From an uncultured Burkholderiales bacterium (lineage in GTDB: Bacteria; Pseudomonadota; Gammaproteobacteria; Burkholderiales; Burkholderiaceae_C), in contig CAIKVH010000092.1 of assembly GCA_903830725.1 (NCBI GenBank), positions 1-57,559 on the forward strand: a DNA stretch of 57,559 bases, given 5' to 3'. Positions 9,762 through 19,224 of the stretch are shown here, piece by piece (position 1 is the first letter of the stretch; every line of letters begins with the position of its first letter). The notes beneath the pieces were generated by a model that had not been told where the DNA came from, searched no databases, and worked only from the letters and a program-made list of their open reading frames with translations. The position numbers were made by a program, and so were the translations under genes.

Positions 9762-10544
9762 TCACTGTTCAATCATTTGTAGACCATATTTGGCGTACAA
9801 CGATCGATAGTTAGAGTCACTTAGATATTTAAATAATTCCTTACACACATCGATCTTTTTTGAAGAGGAATGCACACTAAGTGCAAAGGGTGTGTCCAAT
9901 TGAATATCTTTAGGTAAGGGCGATAGAAGTTTTGCTCCTGGAACCAATAAAATTTCAGGTATTTGCTGAAATCCAATTGCCCCCTCTCCATTTTCGATTC
10001 CCTTAGCAACTAAGCCAGATATTATTTTTATTTTGTGACTAATTTCATTTCTAATTTTCAAATCAAGCAAGATATTTTCGATATGATCGCCACTGGGTCC
10101 TGTAGCATAAAGAATCGAATCAACAGATAGTAAAATTTCTTTTAGATCTTGAGCGTTTTTGGGGGCTAACAAGTTTGAAGACATGGGGACAGCAATACCG
10201 ATACCAGACTTGACCACGGGCGTAAATCCCTCTGGCGAAAGAACGCCCTCTTCGGTGAATTTTTTAATAGGCTTTGAAGGATAGAAGACAAAGTCAACTT
10301 GCCTTCCTTGACTTAGTAAAACTGTAATTTCCGCAGATGGAAGCAATTCCAAAATTACGGAATAGCCTGTGTGAGCTTCAAATAGCTTAATGATCTCAAC
10401 AGCACCTTCAAGCGCAATTGATGCCAATCCCTTAATGGTCTTTGGAATTTTGATTAAATCGTGTTCAGTCATATGAGTTTTAGCAGATTTCAAATAAATA
10501 TTATCCCTTAGAATGAAACGAAAATATCCGGTGTTTTCACTCAT
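9762..10544 (-). CDS. ModA-like substrate-binding-domain protein, no signal peptide (paralogue A)
   Basis: Class II periplasmic-binding-protein fold resembling molybdate-binding ModA but lacking a secretion signal: the N-terminus is charged, so the product should be cytoplasmic unless the start is wrong (alternative ATG at 10472). The family landmarks shared with the two paralogues in this window are ATGPSGDHIENI (ligand-loop region), IGFQQIPEIL and SPLPKDIQ. No ABC permease or ATPase is nearby. The gene precedes the VOC gene and is divergent from an MFS transporter. It may be a ligand-sensing or buffering protein rather than a transport component; that is inference. Confidence 0.8.
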   Translation of the reverse strand: MSENTGYFRFILRDNIYLKSAKTHMTEHDLIKIPKTIKGLASIALEGAVEIIKLFEAHTGYSVILELLPSAEITVLLSQGRQVDFVFYPSKPIKKFTEEGVLSPEGFTPVVKSGIGIAVPMSSNLLAPKNAQDLKEILLSVDSILYATGPSGDHIENILLDLKIRNEISHKIKIISGLVAKGIENGEGAIGFQQIPEILLVPGAKLLSPLPKDIQLDTPFALSVHSSSKKIDVCKELFKYLSDSNYRSLYAKYGLQMIEQ

Positions 10545-10604
10545 AAGGCATAACTTTAAAACCTATCCTTACACTCGAAAATAAATAGCTATAAACACTA
10601 AGTT

Positions 10605-11831
10605 ATGCACATTGAAAATACATACAGCTTGTTTAAACACAAGCCATTCTTACTTTTTTTTGGTGCATGTGGCTTCTCTGAGTTGGCCTATCAAATCGCC
10701 TTTGTTGCACTTGGATGGCAAGTTTATGCATTATCTGGGAGCGCCTTTGACTTGGGTTTAATTGGATTAATTCAATTTATCCCCTCCGTCGTTTTGGTAT
10801 TTGTTATTGGACAAGCTGCAGACAAATACCCGCGTCGACCCTTGGTTCAAATTTGTCAACTGGTTGAGGGTGCGACCGCACTTTTTTTGAGCGTTGGGAG
10901 TTTTTTGGGATGGCTGAGCGTTACTAATATTTTTATTGCTGTTGGGGTGCTTGGGATAGCCATGGCCTTTGAGGGGCCAGCTGCAACGGCATTATTGCCC
11001 TCCGTCGTGCCCAAGGGTTTTTTAAAAGAAGGAACAACAGTTGGATCTAGCATTTACCAAATAGGTGCGATCAGTGGCCCCGCCATGGGTGGCCTAGCTT
11101 TTGCTGCTTCACCCACCCTTCCATTCATCATGATGTTTGTATTGTGGATATCTTCTGCACTTTTAAATCAGGGCATTAAAAACATTCCTGTCCCCTCTCA
11201 AAATCAATCACCAAGTTCAGATAGTATTTTTGCAGGTGTTGTATTTATAAAAAACAATCCCCTAATATTAGGCACTTTATCCCTCGATCTATTTGCAGTT
11301 TTACTGGGCGGAGCGACAACCTTACTACCTATCTATGCAAAAGATATATTGAATACTGGCCCTCTTGGCCTTGGCATGCTAAGAAGCGCACCTGCTTTTG
11401 GCGCCTTGTTGATGACTTTGTATTTAACCCGTTTCCCACTAAATAAATTAGTTGGGCTTAAAATGTTTCAGTCGGTAATTTGTTTTGGCTTTGCAACTGT
11501 AATTTTTGCATACTCCAAAGAGATTTGGCTTTCCATGCTAGCGCTATTCGTGATGGGCGCTGTCGATATGGTCAGCGTCATAATTAGATCATCACTAGTC
11601 CAGTTATCCACTCCTGACGACATGAGAGGACGGGTCAACGCAGTAAACTTTCTCTTTATAAATGCCTCTAATCAACTCGGTGGTTTTGAGAGCGGAATGA
11701 TGGCAGCACTTTTAGGAACTGTTCCGTCTGTAGCCATTGGCGGAATTGGTACCGTCATGATTGCACTGGTTTGGATGAAATTATTTCCCTCTTTAATATT
11801 AGTTGACAAATTGGAAGAGAATAGCAAATAG
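10605..11831 (+). CDS. MFS transporter, MFS_3/EntS-like exporter
   Basis: Twelve-helix inner-membrane permease of 408 residues. The loop between TM2 and TM3 carries GQAADKYPRRPLV, the MFS motif A (GxxaDrxxRR), and the second half has MLRSAPAFGALL and RSSLVQLSTPDDMRGRVNAVN, typical of the enterobactin-exporter (EntS) and MFS_3 group. Substrate unknown. It is transcribed divergently from ModA-like A and is followed 13 bp later by an aldo/keto reductase, so the pair may handle a common metabolite. Confidence 0.9.
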   Translation: MHIENTYSLFKHKPFLLFFGACGFSELAYQIAFVALGWQVYALSGSAFDLGLIGLIQFIPSVVLVFVIGQAADKYPRRPLVQICQLVEGATALFLSVGSFLGWLSVTNIFIAVGVLGIAMAFEGPAATALLPSVVPKGFLKEGTTVGSSIYQIGAISGPAMGGLAFAASPTLPFIMMFVLWISSALLNQGIKNIPVPSQNQSPSSDSIFAGVVFIKNNPLILGTLSLDLFAVLLGGATTLLPIYAKDILNTGPLGLGMLRSAPAFGALLMTLYLTRFPLNKLVGLKMFQSVICFGFATVIFAYSKEIWLSMLALFVMGAVDMVSVIIRSSLVQLSTPDDMRGRVNAVNFLFINASNQLGGFESGMMAALLGTVPSVAIGGIGTVMIALVWMKLFPSLILVDKLEENSK

Positions 11832-11844
11832 AAGATTGGAATTT

Positions 11845-12690
11845 ATGAAATACAATTTTTCGGAAAAGATTGGTCTTGGAACTTGGAGATTGGGTGAGTC
11901 AGACCATACCAAACAAAATGAAATCAAATCAATCGAACACGCCTTATCCATTGGGTATAGATTAATCGATACAGCTGAAATGTATGCCAACGGAAACTCT
12001 GAACTCTTAGTTGGTAAGGCATTAAAGAATATAGGCAACTCCAAAAGAGATCAATTCACCGTCGTTAGTAAAGTACTTCCCAGTAACGCAAGTGCCAGTG
12101 GTGTTGTGAAGGCCTGCGAAGCTAGTTTAAGACGACTTGGTTGCGACTATTTGGATATATATCTTTTACACTGGAAGGGCCCATATTCATTTGATCAAAC
12201 ACTAGAAGGATTCCAAGTTTTAAAACATAGGGGATTAATCAAAAACCACGGGGTTAGTAATTTTGACATTGTTGAATTAAATAAATGGAGCGATGCAGAG
12301 AAATCTCTCGGCCTACAAGGTAGCAATACACTCGCAACCAATCAAGTCTATTACTCCCTGTCTGCTAGGGGTATAGAGTTTGACTTAATACCTGACCTGA
12401 CCCAAAAGGAGGTCTCATTAATGGCGTATTCGCCACTAGGCGCAGGCGATCTTGTCCGAAATAAAAAGCTTTGTGAGCTTGCGAGGACCCTCGGACTGAC
12501 TGGCGCGCAATTGGCCTTGGCTTGGGTTATCCGACAACCCAATACTGTAGCTATTCCAAAATCTGTTTCAAAAACTCGAATTGAAGAAAATTGGTCTAGC
12601 AAGGACATTGTATTGAGCAAAGATACATTGGCTGCTTTAGATCTTCTCTTTACCCCACCCAAGGCAAAAACCAGTTTAGCCATTCTCTAA
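11845..12690 (+). CDS. Aldo/keto reductase
   Basis: NADPH-dependent carbonyl reductase with a (beta/alpha)8 barrel. An upstream in-frame start inside the MFS gene exists, but ATG 11845 with GGA upstream gives a normal N-terminus and 281 residues. The catalytic tetrad is complete: Asp42 and Tyr47 in LIDTAEMYANG, Lys76 in VVSKVLP and His109 in YLLHWKG. The C-terminal cofactor loop IPKSVSKTRIEEN is also present. It resembles the YeaE / 2,5-diketogluconate-reductase-like group. Likely co-transcribed with the MFS gene just upstream. Confidence 0.92.
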   Translation: MKYNFSEKIGLGTWRLGESDHTKQNEIKSIEHALSIGYRLIDTAEMYANGNSELLVGKALKNIGNSKRDQFTVVSKVLPSNASASGVVKACEASLRRLGCDYLDIYLLHWKGPYSFDQTLEGFQVLKHRGLIKNHGVSNFDIVELNKWSDAEKSLGLQGSNTLATNQVYYSLSARGIEFDLIPDLTQKEVSLMAYSPLGAGDLVRNKKLCELARTLGLTGAQLALAWVIRQPNTVAIPKSVSKTRIEENWSSKDIVLSKDTLAALDLLFTPPKAKTSLAIL

Positions 12691-12784
12691 GAACCATTGC
12701 GGATTTTGATTACGTCTTCATGGATAATGGAACTTTCTTAGCAAGCCTAACCTGGACTGCCAAGACATCCATGCTCATTGGAAA

Positions 12785-14392
12785 ATGCCCTTGCCCAAAT
12801 TAGATCTGAACACCCTTCCCTATTGGCTTTCTCCATTGAAATTCAAGGTGTTCAGAACGCTTTGGATGGTCTGGCTGATCGCCAATATCTGCATGTGGAT
12901 GAATGATGTCGCAGCAGCCTGGATGATGACATCCTTAACCAGTTCCCCCCTTCTGATCGCTCTGGTTCAAACTGCATCCAATTTACCTGTCCTTTTACTC
13001 GGGGTGCCTAGTGGTGCATTAGCGGATATTTTGAACCGTAAGAAATATTTCGTCATCACCCAGATTTGGTTGGCTGCTAACGCTACTATTTTGACCCTAT
13101 TAATGGTGTTCAACCTGCTTAGTGCTGAACTTTTACTTTTCTTCACCTTTATGAACGGCATTGGGCTTGCAATGCGTTGGCCCGTTTTTGCGGTGATCGT
13201 ACCTGAGTTGGTCAACCGCGAACATCTCGCCCCTGCCCTCACTTTAAATGGGCTGGCGATGAATGCCTCAAGGATCATCGGCCCCTTAATTGCCGGCATC
13301 TTAATCGCGGGCCTTGGGAGTCAGTATGTATTTGGTTTAAACATGGTTTTGTGCCTGCTCACCACATACGTCGTTCTGCAATGGAAATATCAGCATTTTG
13401 AATCTGCATTGCCAGGTGAGCGATTCTTTGGGGCGATGAGACTGGGTATCCAGTATGTAGGGCAATCAATAAGAATTAGATTCATATTGGTCAGAGCTTT
13501 TTTATTTTACTTTCAAGCCTCCTGTGTCATAGCTCTCTTACCGATACTGGCCAAAGAGCATTTCCATGGAAACGCGAACACCTTCACCCTTTTGATGTCC
13601 TCCCTCGGCTTGGGGGCAATCATTGCGGGATCTCAACTTCCAAGATTTAGAGATAACTTTAACAACAATCAGTTAGCCAATTACGGCATTGTTGCCCTAT
13701 CCCTTAGCTCTATTTGCATAGTTTTGGTTCCTACGTTGTGGGAGGCTGTACCGCTGATGATCATTTACGGGATGTCTTGGTTTACAGTTGCCAACTCTTT
13801 AACAGTCACTGCCCAGTTCTCATTACCCAGTTGGATCAGGGCGCGCGCGATGTCTTTTTACCAAATGAGTCTGATGGGTGGAAGCGCATTAGGGGCAGCA
13901 TTTTGGGGGAAAATTGCTGAGCACTCTGAGGTCGTAACTAGCGTTGAAATTGCCGCATTTTTTGGCCTCTTGTCGATGTTTTTCATCGTTCGTCTAGTCA
14001 TTTCAGGTCAAGATGACGAGGATTTAGCGCCTGTTTGCCCACTCGAGCGCCCTAAGCCCTCAAAGGACATAGATCTTTTTGAGGGGCCTGTGATGATCTC
14101 CATCGAGTATCACATTAATCCACAAACTTTGGAGGACTTCAAAAAAATCATGAAACAAACCAAAGTGGCCAGGATCAAACAAGGCGCTCTTTCGTGGAGT
14201 TTATTCTCGGACGCAGAAAATCCTGGCCAAGTCGTTGAGTACTATGTTTACGAGACTTGGGCAGATTATTTAAGGCGTTTTGATCGCTTTACCGCTGCGG
14301 ACTTGCACCTGCAAGAGGAGCGATTTAAATTTCATATCGATCCAGAACCGCCTAAGATTTTCCGCCGCATAGCCACTCAAATCAAAAACTAG
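12785..14392 (+). CDS. MFS_3 transporter with C-terminal ABM-like soluble domain
   Basis: Two-part protein of 535 residues. Residues 1 to about 415 form a 12-helix MFS_3 (EntS-like) permease with the motif GVPSGALADILNRKKY. Residues 435-535 are soluble and begin VMISIEYHINPQTLEDF, then SWSLFSDAENPGQVVEYYVYETWADYLRRFDR. This matches the dimeric alpha/beta barrel of antibiotic-biosynthesis-monooxygenase (ABM) domains seen at the end of some MFS_3 proteins. The base composition appears GC-richer than its neighbours. ModA-like B starts 18 bp downstream on the same strand. Confidence 0.9.
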   Translation: MPLPKLDLNTLPYWLSPLKFKVFRTLWMVWLIANICMWMNDVAAAWMMTSLTSSPLLIALVQTASNLPVLLLGVPSGALADILNRKKYFVITQIWLAANATILTLLMVFNLLSAELLLFFTFMNGIGLAMRWPVFAVIVPELVNREHLAPALTLNGLAMNASRIIGPLIAGILIAGLGSQYVFGLNMVLCLLTTYVVLQWKYQHFESALPGERFFGAMRLGIQYVGQSIRIRFILVRAFLFYFQASCVIALLPILAKEHFHGNANTFTLLMSSLGLGAIIAGSQLPRFRDNFNNNQLANYGIVALSLSSICIVLVPTLWEAVPLMIIYGMSWFTVANSLTVTAQFSLPSWIRARAMSFYQMSLMGGSALGAAFWGKIAEHSEVVTSVEIAAFFGLLSMFFIVRLVISGQDDEDLAPVCPLERPKPSKDIDLFEGPVMISIEYHINPQTLEDFKKIMKQTKVARIKQGALSWSLFSDAENPGQVVEYYVYETWADYLRRFDRFTAADLHLQEERFKFHIDPEPPKIFRRIATQIKN

Positions 14393-14410
14393 GTCCCTTA
14401 ATTTTTAAAT

Positions 14411-15199
14411 ATGAAGCCAGGAATTTTTAACCCAAAAATGATACGACGGTTTATCCGCACAATTTTCAAATACACACTCACAAGTTGCGCCATCATGATC
14501 GCTAGTACTAATGCCGAAGCAGAACAAATCAACGTCATGGCATCCGTCGCATTCAAAGAACCCTACCTGAAAATGGTCGAACAGTATGAGAAAGCTGGTC
14601 ATTTGGTCAAGACGACCTGGCTACCTACAGTAGAGATTGTTAAACGCATTAAAGCCGAGGACTCGGGTGACTTGGTCATAATTGATAGCAGGAGCATTGA
14701 TTCTTTAATTGCTTTGGGTAAATTAAATCCCGATAGCAAAGTAGACTATGTAAGCTCTGGAATTGGGATTGGAGTTGCCAAAGGTGCAAATCGTCCGGTT
14801 TTAAATGACAAAGAGGATCTAAAGAAACTAATCCTTGCAACGGATTCCTTGGCTTATTCGACAGGCCCAAGTGGCGCGTATCTAGCTGGTCTTTTTGAAA
14901 GAATGGGGATCGCTGAACAAATAAAATCCAAAACAAAAATAATTCAAGGTGAACCTGTTGGTAATGCCGTCAAGCGCGGAGAGGTTCAAACCGCATTTCA
15001 ACAAATACCTGAAATTCTCGCGGTTCCTGAGATTGATTTTGTCGGCCCCTTGCCAGCAGATATTCAGTACGTGACAACTTTTGCGTTTGCAACACCAAGC
15101 TCAAAGACCACCACGACAGCTATTCATGAGTTTATAAAATATCTAAAATCTCCTGATGGTGTTGTAGATCTTAAAGCTCATGGCCTTGAACCCAAATGA
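14411..15199 (+). CDS. ModA-like periplasmic substrate-binding protein (paralogue B)
   Basis: The only one of the three ModA-like paralogues with an export signal: an Arg/Lys-rich start, a hydrophobic core and a likely cleavage after NAEA. The ATG at 14438 would give a shorter and more classical signal peptide. The mature domain starts INVMASVAFKEPYLKMVEQ and shows the shared motifs STGPSGAYLAGL, TAFQQIPEILAVP and GPLPADIQYVTTFAF. No ModB/ModC partners are nearby, so ligand delivery is unexplained. The stop overlaps the start of the next gene (ATGA), meaning translational coupling. Confidence 0.85.
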   Translation: MKPGIFNPKMIRRFIRTIFKYTLTSCAIMIASTNAEAEQINVMASVAFKEPYLKMVEQYEKAGHLVKTTWLPTVEIVKRIKAEDSGDLVIIDSRSIDSLIALGKLNPDSKVDYVSSGIGIGVAKGANRPVLNDKEDLKKLILATDSLAYSTGPSGAYLAGLFERMGIAEQIKSKTKIIQGEPVGNAVKRGEVQTAFQQIPEILAVPEIDFVGPLPADIQYVTTFAFATPSSKTTTTAIHEFIKYLKSPDGVVDLKAHGLEPK

Positions 15200-15429
15200 A
15201 CCTAAAACCCATGCAAACTGAGTCACTTGAAAAACTCGTTATTCAGCGTATGCCGTTCGGAAAATATAAAGACAGTTTGTTGTGTGATTTGCCAGGTAAT
15301 TATCTAGCCTGGTTTGCTAGGGAAGGTTTTCCGAGCGGTGATCTTGGGGGCTTGCTTCAATTGATGCACGAAATTGACCATAATGACCTGAGACAACTCC
15401 TTATACCCCTTAAGAACAAAGGGTTTTAA
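15196..15429 (+). CDS. DUF3820-type small protein
   Basis: Seventy-seven residues. The segment MPFGKYKDSLLCDLPGNYLA followed by WFAREGFPSGDLGGLLQLMHEIDHN matches what I know of the DUF3820 family, widespread in proteobacteria and with no established biochemical function; it has been labelled a putative quorum-sensing-regulated virulence factor in annotations. It overlaps the ModA-like B stop codon by 4 bp, which suggests co-translation, but DUF3820 genes also occur alone, so a functional link to the binding protein is not established. Confidence 0.85.
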   Translation: MNLKPMQTESLEKLVIQRMPFGKYKDSLLCDLPGNYLAWFAREGFPSGDLGGLLQLMHEIDHNDLRQLLIPLKNKGF

Positions 15430-15546
15430 CTCATTGTTTATTAAAGGATTTTAGAGTAAATTGACCGCTTAAAAATGGGCATTCCCTAGAATACAATAAG
15501 CCCTTCTCCGAACGTCAGCATAGTGCTTACTTAATAGGATTTAAAA

Positions 15547-16578
15547 ATGATCAATCGCAGAACACTCATTAAATCAATTGCCGGGGCAACTTCTGCCGGT
15601 ATGTTTTTCTCAGCTGAGCAAGGCGCATACGCAGCGGACCCTAAAACACTTAAGATTTCTCATCAATTTCCCGGGGGGACTTTAGACAAAGGAGACTTCA
15701 GGGACCGTCTGACTCGTAAATTCGCACAAGATGTTGAGAAAAAAACAAAAGGTGAACTGAAGTTTGAGATTTATCCTGGATCTTCCCTCATGAAGACGGT
15801 AGCTCAGTTTTCAGCGCTGCGTAAATCTGCCCTGGACTTATCACTTTATCCGCTAGCCTATGCTGGTGGAGAGGTACAAGAAGTTAATATTGGCCTCATG
15901 CCCTGCATGGTCACATCCTATGAGCAAGGTTTTGCTTGGAAGAAAGCAGAAATTGGACACGAACTCACCAAGCTATTAGAAGCTAAGGGCGTAAAAATAG
16001 TAACTTGGATTTGGCAAGCCGGGGGGGTGGTAAGTCGCTCCGTACCCATCGTAAATCCAGATGATGTCAAAGGCCTAAAAATCCGCGGTGGAAGTCGCGA
16101 AATGGATTTGATGCTTAAAGGCGCTGGCGGAATTATCTCTAGTGTGCCCTCCAATGAGATCTATCCTGCGATGCAAACAGGTTCCCTAGACGCTGCTGTC
16201 ACCTCCTCTACTAGCCTTATATCCTTTAGGCTTGAGGAGATATCTAAGGCCCTAACCACTGGCAGAGGCAAAAGCTTTTGGTATATGTTTGAGCCACTGC
16301 TCATGTCAAAAGCAGTTTATGACTCCTTAAGCAACTCCCAACAAAAAGCCATAGATGAAGTAGGCTTAGAGCTTGAGAGCTTTGCTACAGCCCAAGCAAA
16401 AATTGATGATAAGGAAGTCGCAAGTGTCTACAAGACAACTGGCGCCAAGGTCTACGACATGGATGACGCAGTTATTGCTAAATGGAAAAAAGTTGCTCAA
16501 GAAACCGCTTGGGCTGACTTCTCCAGCCGAAGCGCTGAATGTGATCGGTTCCTAAAGCTTGCCCAGGCTGTAAGCTAA
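15547..16578 (+). CDS. dctP: TRAP transporter solute-binding protein (DctP family)
   Basis: Periplasmic receptor of a tripartite ATP-independent transporter for an organic acid or similar anion. The 343 residues begin MINRRTLIKS with a twin-arginine and a hydrophobic stretch ending AYAADP, so export by Tat or Sec is possible. The DctP landmarks LKISHQFPGGT, IYPGSSLMKTVAQFSALRK, VKGLKIRGGSREMD and SNEIYPAMQTGSLDAAVTS include the Arg that usually salt-bridges a substrate carboxylate. The two membrane subunits follow on the same strand, completing the set. Confidence 0.95.
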   Translation: MINRRTLIKSIAGATSAGMFFSAEQGAYAADPKTLKISHQFPGGTLDKGDFRDRLTRKFAQDVEKKTKGELKFEIYPGSSLMKTVAQFSALRKSALDLSLYPLAYAGGEVQEVNIGLMPCMVTSYEQGFAWKKAEIGHELTKLLEAKGVKIVTWIWQAGGVVSRSVPIVNPDDVKGLKIRGGSREMDLMLKGAGGIISSVPSNEIYPAMQTGSLDAAVTSSTSLISFRLEEISKALTTGRGKSFWYMFEPLLMSKAVYDSLSNSQQKAIDEVGLELESFATAQAKIDDKEVASVYKTTGAKVYDMDDAVIAKWKKVAQETAWADFSSRSAECDRFLKLAQAVS

Positions 16579-16661
16579 TCTCTTTGAGATTTCCAAATTA
16601 CTGGACCAAGCGCCGCAGTGCGCATGGAATGCAGTCAGCTGTCAATAACTCAAATTAAATT

Positions 16662-17180
16662 ATGCTTAAAGCTCTTGATTCTTTAATTGTTGGACTGAAT
16701 AAATTAATAGTTCTGTTGAGCACTCTTGCTCTTGGTGCGGCTGGAGCCATACTATCTTGGGAAGCTACAGCAAGGTATCTTTTTAAAATCCCCAGCGATT
16801 GGCAGGATGAGGTAACCATATTTTTGTTAGTCGGCGCAACTTTCATGTCTTGTGCCTGGGTTCAATACTCCAGAGGGCACATTGGCATTCAAGCTTTGGC
16901 GGCTGTTTTGAGTCCCGGTATCGATAGAGTCAGAAGATTATTGAGCGACGTCATGTCTTTTTTATTTTGCACCTTCTTCTCTTGGAAGTCCTGGACCCTC
17001 CTCCTAGAGGCCGTTGAAGATAACCAGATCTCAGGCTCGGCTTTTGGTGCTCCCCTTTGGATCCCTTACAGTTGCATGGCCATTGGTACTTCCCTGCTCA
17101 CTTTGGTTCTTTTAGTGCAAATCTTATCTGCTGCTTCAGCATCACTGAAGCCCAATTCATCATTAGGCAGTGCTTCTTAA
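16662..17180 (+). CDS. dctQ: TRAP transporter small membrane subunit (DctQ family)
   Basis: Four-helix membrane protein of 172 residues. It contains TARYLFKIPSDWQDEVTIFLLVGATFMS, which includes the conserved W-x-E (here WQDE) region of DctQ subunits, and YSRGHIGIQAL, the conserved histidine/glycine loop. It lies 83 bp after dctP and ends one base before the dctM start, so the two membrane subunits are translated together. Confidence 0.93.
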   Translation: MLKALDSLIVGLNKLIVLLSTLALGAAGAILSWEATARYLFKIPSDWQDEVTIFLLVGATFMSCAWVQYSRGHIGIQALAAVLSPGIDRVRRLLSDVMSFLFCTFFSWKSWTLLLEAVEDNQISGSAFGAPLWIPYSCMAIGTSLLTLVLLVQILSAASASLKPNSSLGSAS

Positions 17181-17181
17181 T

Positions 17182-18546
17182 ATGACTACGCTACAAATTG
17201 GACTGCTTTTCGGTCTAGCAACCCTAGCCGTTTTATTCTCAGGGATGCCCATTGCTTTTGCACTAGGCTCTGTCGCCTCTGTATTTATGTACTTCTTTAT
17301 GCCCCATGCCTCCTTAGACACGGTTGCACAAAATGTATATGAGGAAATGGCTAGCATTACACTCCTAACGATTCCATTGTTTATCTTAAAAGGTGCTGCA
17401 ATTGGGAAGTCGCGGGCCGGTAAGGACCTTTATTCTGCACTGCATATTTGGTTAAGCAAGGTGCCTGGCGGGCTTGGTATCGCGGTGACTATAGCTTGTG
17501 GCCTATTCGCTGCGATGGCTGGATCCAGTGCTGCAACTTGCTCAGCGATCGGAAGCTCCGCAATTCCTGAGATGCGCCAAAGAGGATATTCCGCAAGGCT
17601 TTGCGCAGGTCTAGTTGCTGCAGGAGGCACCCTTGGTATTTTGCTCCCCCCTTCAATAACCCTCATTCTTTTCGCAGTCGCAGCCGAGCAATCTCTTGGA
17701 CGCCTATTCTTGGCCGGTATAGTTCCCGGCCTTTTACTGGTTGTTTTGTTTGCACTTTACGGGATGTTCAAATACCGCAGAGAGGTAAGCGCAGCACAAA
17801 AAGTTGCTGACACAGGTGGGGAACGTGCCCGTATTCTTCAAGTTGACAACTACACCTTAAAAGAAAAATTCGCTGCCCTTCCAAAAGTACTGCCCTTCCT
17901 AACTCTTCTACTTGGTGTAATGCTGGCCCTCTACGGAGGTTTCGCCACGCCTTCAGAAACAGCTGGTTTAGGGGCCATACTGGCCCTGGTTTTAATCGCT
18001 GTGGTTTACGGAGCTTACAAGTTCACAGACTTAAAGCCCATTTTTACAAGCACCCTATCAGAAGCCACTATGCTGATGATGATCATTGGCATGTCTCTTC
18101 TTTATTCTTATGTGATGAGCTATTTACACATAAGTCAAAGTGCTGCTGAATGGGTGGTGGATCTCCATTTGTCCAAATGGACTCTTTTCATGGCTGTATC
18201 CACACTTGTTGTCATCCTTGGATTCTTTTTGCCGCCTGTCAGTATCATTTTAATGACAGCTCCAATCATATTGCCACCCCTAAGAGCTCAAGGGTTTGAT
18301 CTAATCTGGTTTGGAGTAGTCATGTCGGTCATTATGGAGATGGGTCTTATTCATCCACCTGTTGGCCTCAACATCTTCGTAATCAACAACATAGCCCCTG
18401 ACATCCCATTAAAAGAGGTTGTTTGGGGAACTATCCCATTTGTATTCTTGATTATGTTTGCCGTATTGCTTTTGTGCGTATTCCCTCAACTCGTTCTTGG
18501 AATGCCCGACTATTTCTTTGGCGTTGCCACGGTTCGCGCTGGATAA
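17182..18546 (+). CDS. dctM: TRAP transporter large membrane subunit (DctM family)
   Basis: Sodium-coupled transport subunit, 454 residues from the ATG at 17182 (a GTG at 17170 inside dctQ is the alternative). Hydrophobic along its length, with GMPIAFALGSVA, TLLTIPLFILKGAAIGKSR, AAMAGSSAATCSAIGS and GILLPPSITLILFA, all conserved blocks of DctM proteins, and SIILMTAPIILPPL in the second repeat. With DctP and DctQ it makes a complete transporter; the ligand cannot be inferred reliably. Confidence 0.94.
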   Translation: MTTLQIGLLFGLATLAVLFSGMPIAFALGSVASVFMYFFMPHASLDTVAQNVYEEMASITLLTIPLFILKGAAIGKSRAGKDLYSALHIWLSKVPGGLGIAVTIACGLFAAMAGSSAATCSAIGSSAIPEMRQRGYSARLCAGLVAAGGTLGILLPPSITLILFAVAAEQSLGRLFLAGIVPGLLLVVLFALYGMFKYRREVSAAQKVADTGGERARILQVDNYTLKEKFAALPKVLPFLTLLLGVMLALYGGFATPSETAGLGAILALVLIAVVYGAYKFTDLKPIFTSTLSEATMLMMIIGMSLLYSYVMSYLHISQSAAEWVVDLHLSKWTLFMAVSTLVVILGFFLPPVSIILMTAPIILPPLRAQGFDLIWFGVVMSVIMEMGLIHPPVGLNIFVINNIAPDIPLKEVVWGTIPFVFLIMFAVLLLCVFPQLVLGMPDYFFGVATVRAG

Positions 18547-18578
18547 TCTTGATCTTAATCCTGAGAGTCTCGCGGATT

Positions 18579-19019
18579 TTGAAAGTAACGGCGTTCATGC
18601 TTACGTGCGTGAACCTTTCTATTCACCCAGTCGTGGCGCAAGAATTAAGCAAATACTTCGCCGAGCATGAGGTCGATAGAACCGCCTATTCCCTAATTAC
18701 TGACGAGAATAAGGACAAGTTTCAAAAAATCATCAAAGAAGGCAAAGGAATAGGACGCCTTTGGCAGTGCGGTAAAAATTCATTTCTTTTCTACGATGGC
18801 TGGGTTTTCGTTGGATCCAAAAAAGACGGAAGTGATTTAGGAATCAAGCCCTATAACTTGGTATCCATCTACTATGTAAAGGCAGACCTAATACGGTTTG
18901 AATTTAGAGCACTCCCCTTTTTAAACCGTTTTGAGCTCAACACAACAACGAATAAGATGACAACCAATAGACCGATGTTCCATACATCTGAGACCCAGGA
19001 CTGTAATCTCGTTCATTAA
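18579..19019 (+). CDS. Hypothetical exported protein
   Basis: I do not recognise this family. The open frame begins upstream inside dctM, but that part is a shadow. A TTG at 18579 gives MKVTAFMLTCVNLS with cleavage likely after VVAQ, a credible signal peptide; the ATG at 18597 is the alternative. The mature part, about 125 residues, is mixed polar with WQCGKNSFLFYDGWVFVGSKKDG near the middle and a single late cysteine that could pair with the one in WQCG. It starts 33 bp after dctM and may be carried on its transcript. Confidence 0.6.
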   Translation: MKVTAFMLTCVNLSIHPVVAQELSKYFAEHEVDRTAYSLITDENKDKFQKIIKEGKGIGRLWQCGKNSFLFYDGWVFVGSKKDGSDLGIKPYNLVSIYYVKADLIRFEFRALPFLNRFELNTTTNKMTTNRPMFHTSETQDCNLVH

Positions 19020-19224
19020 CATGACTAGCTTAAATTAAATATATTCTTACCCCATAGGGTTAGCACTTCATTAAAGTTACTAAATACGGGTAACATAGCA
19101 CCGCATTTAGATATTCAATTGGGTATAAATATTTACGCGCTATTTTTGTAATTTAATTCAAAGTTTTTCGAAATAAGACTTAAGTTGGATTTCAAGATTT
19201 CACTCAACAGTCTTAGGAAAAACG

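Noticed and set aside
15547-15640. Definite Tat signal in DctP
   Set aside because: NRRTLIK resembles a Tat motif, but the match to the consensus is partial and Sec export is equally possible; mentioned only as an option.
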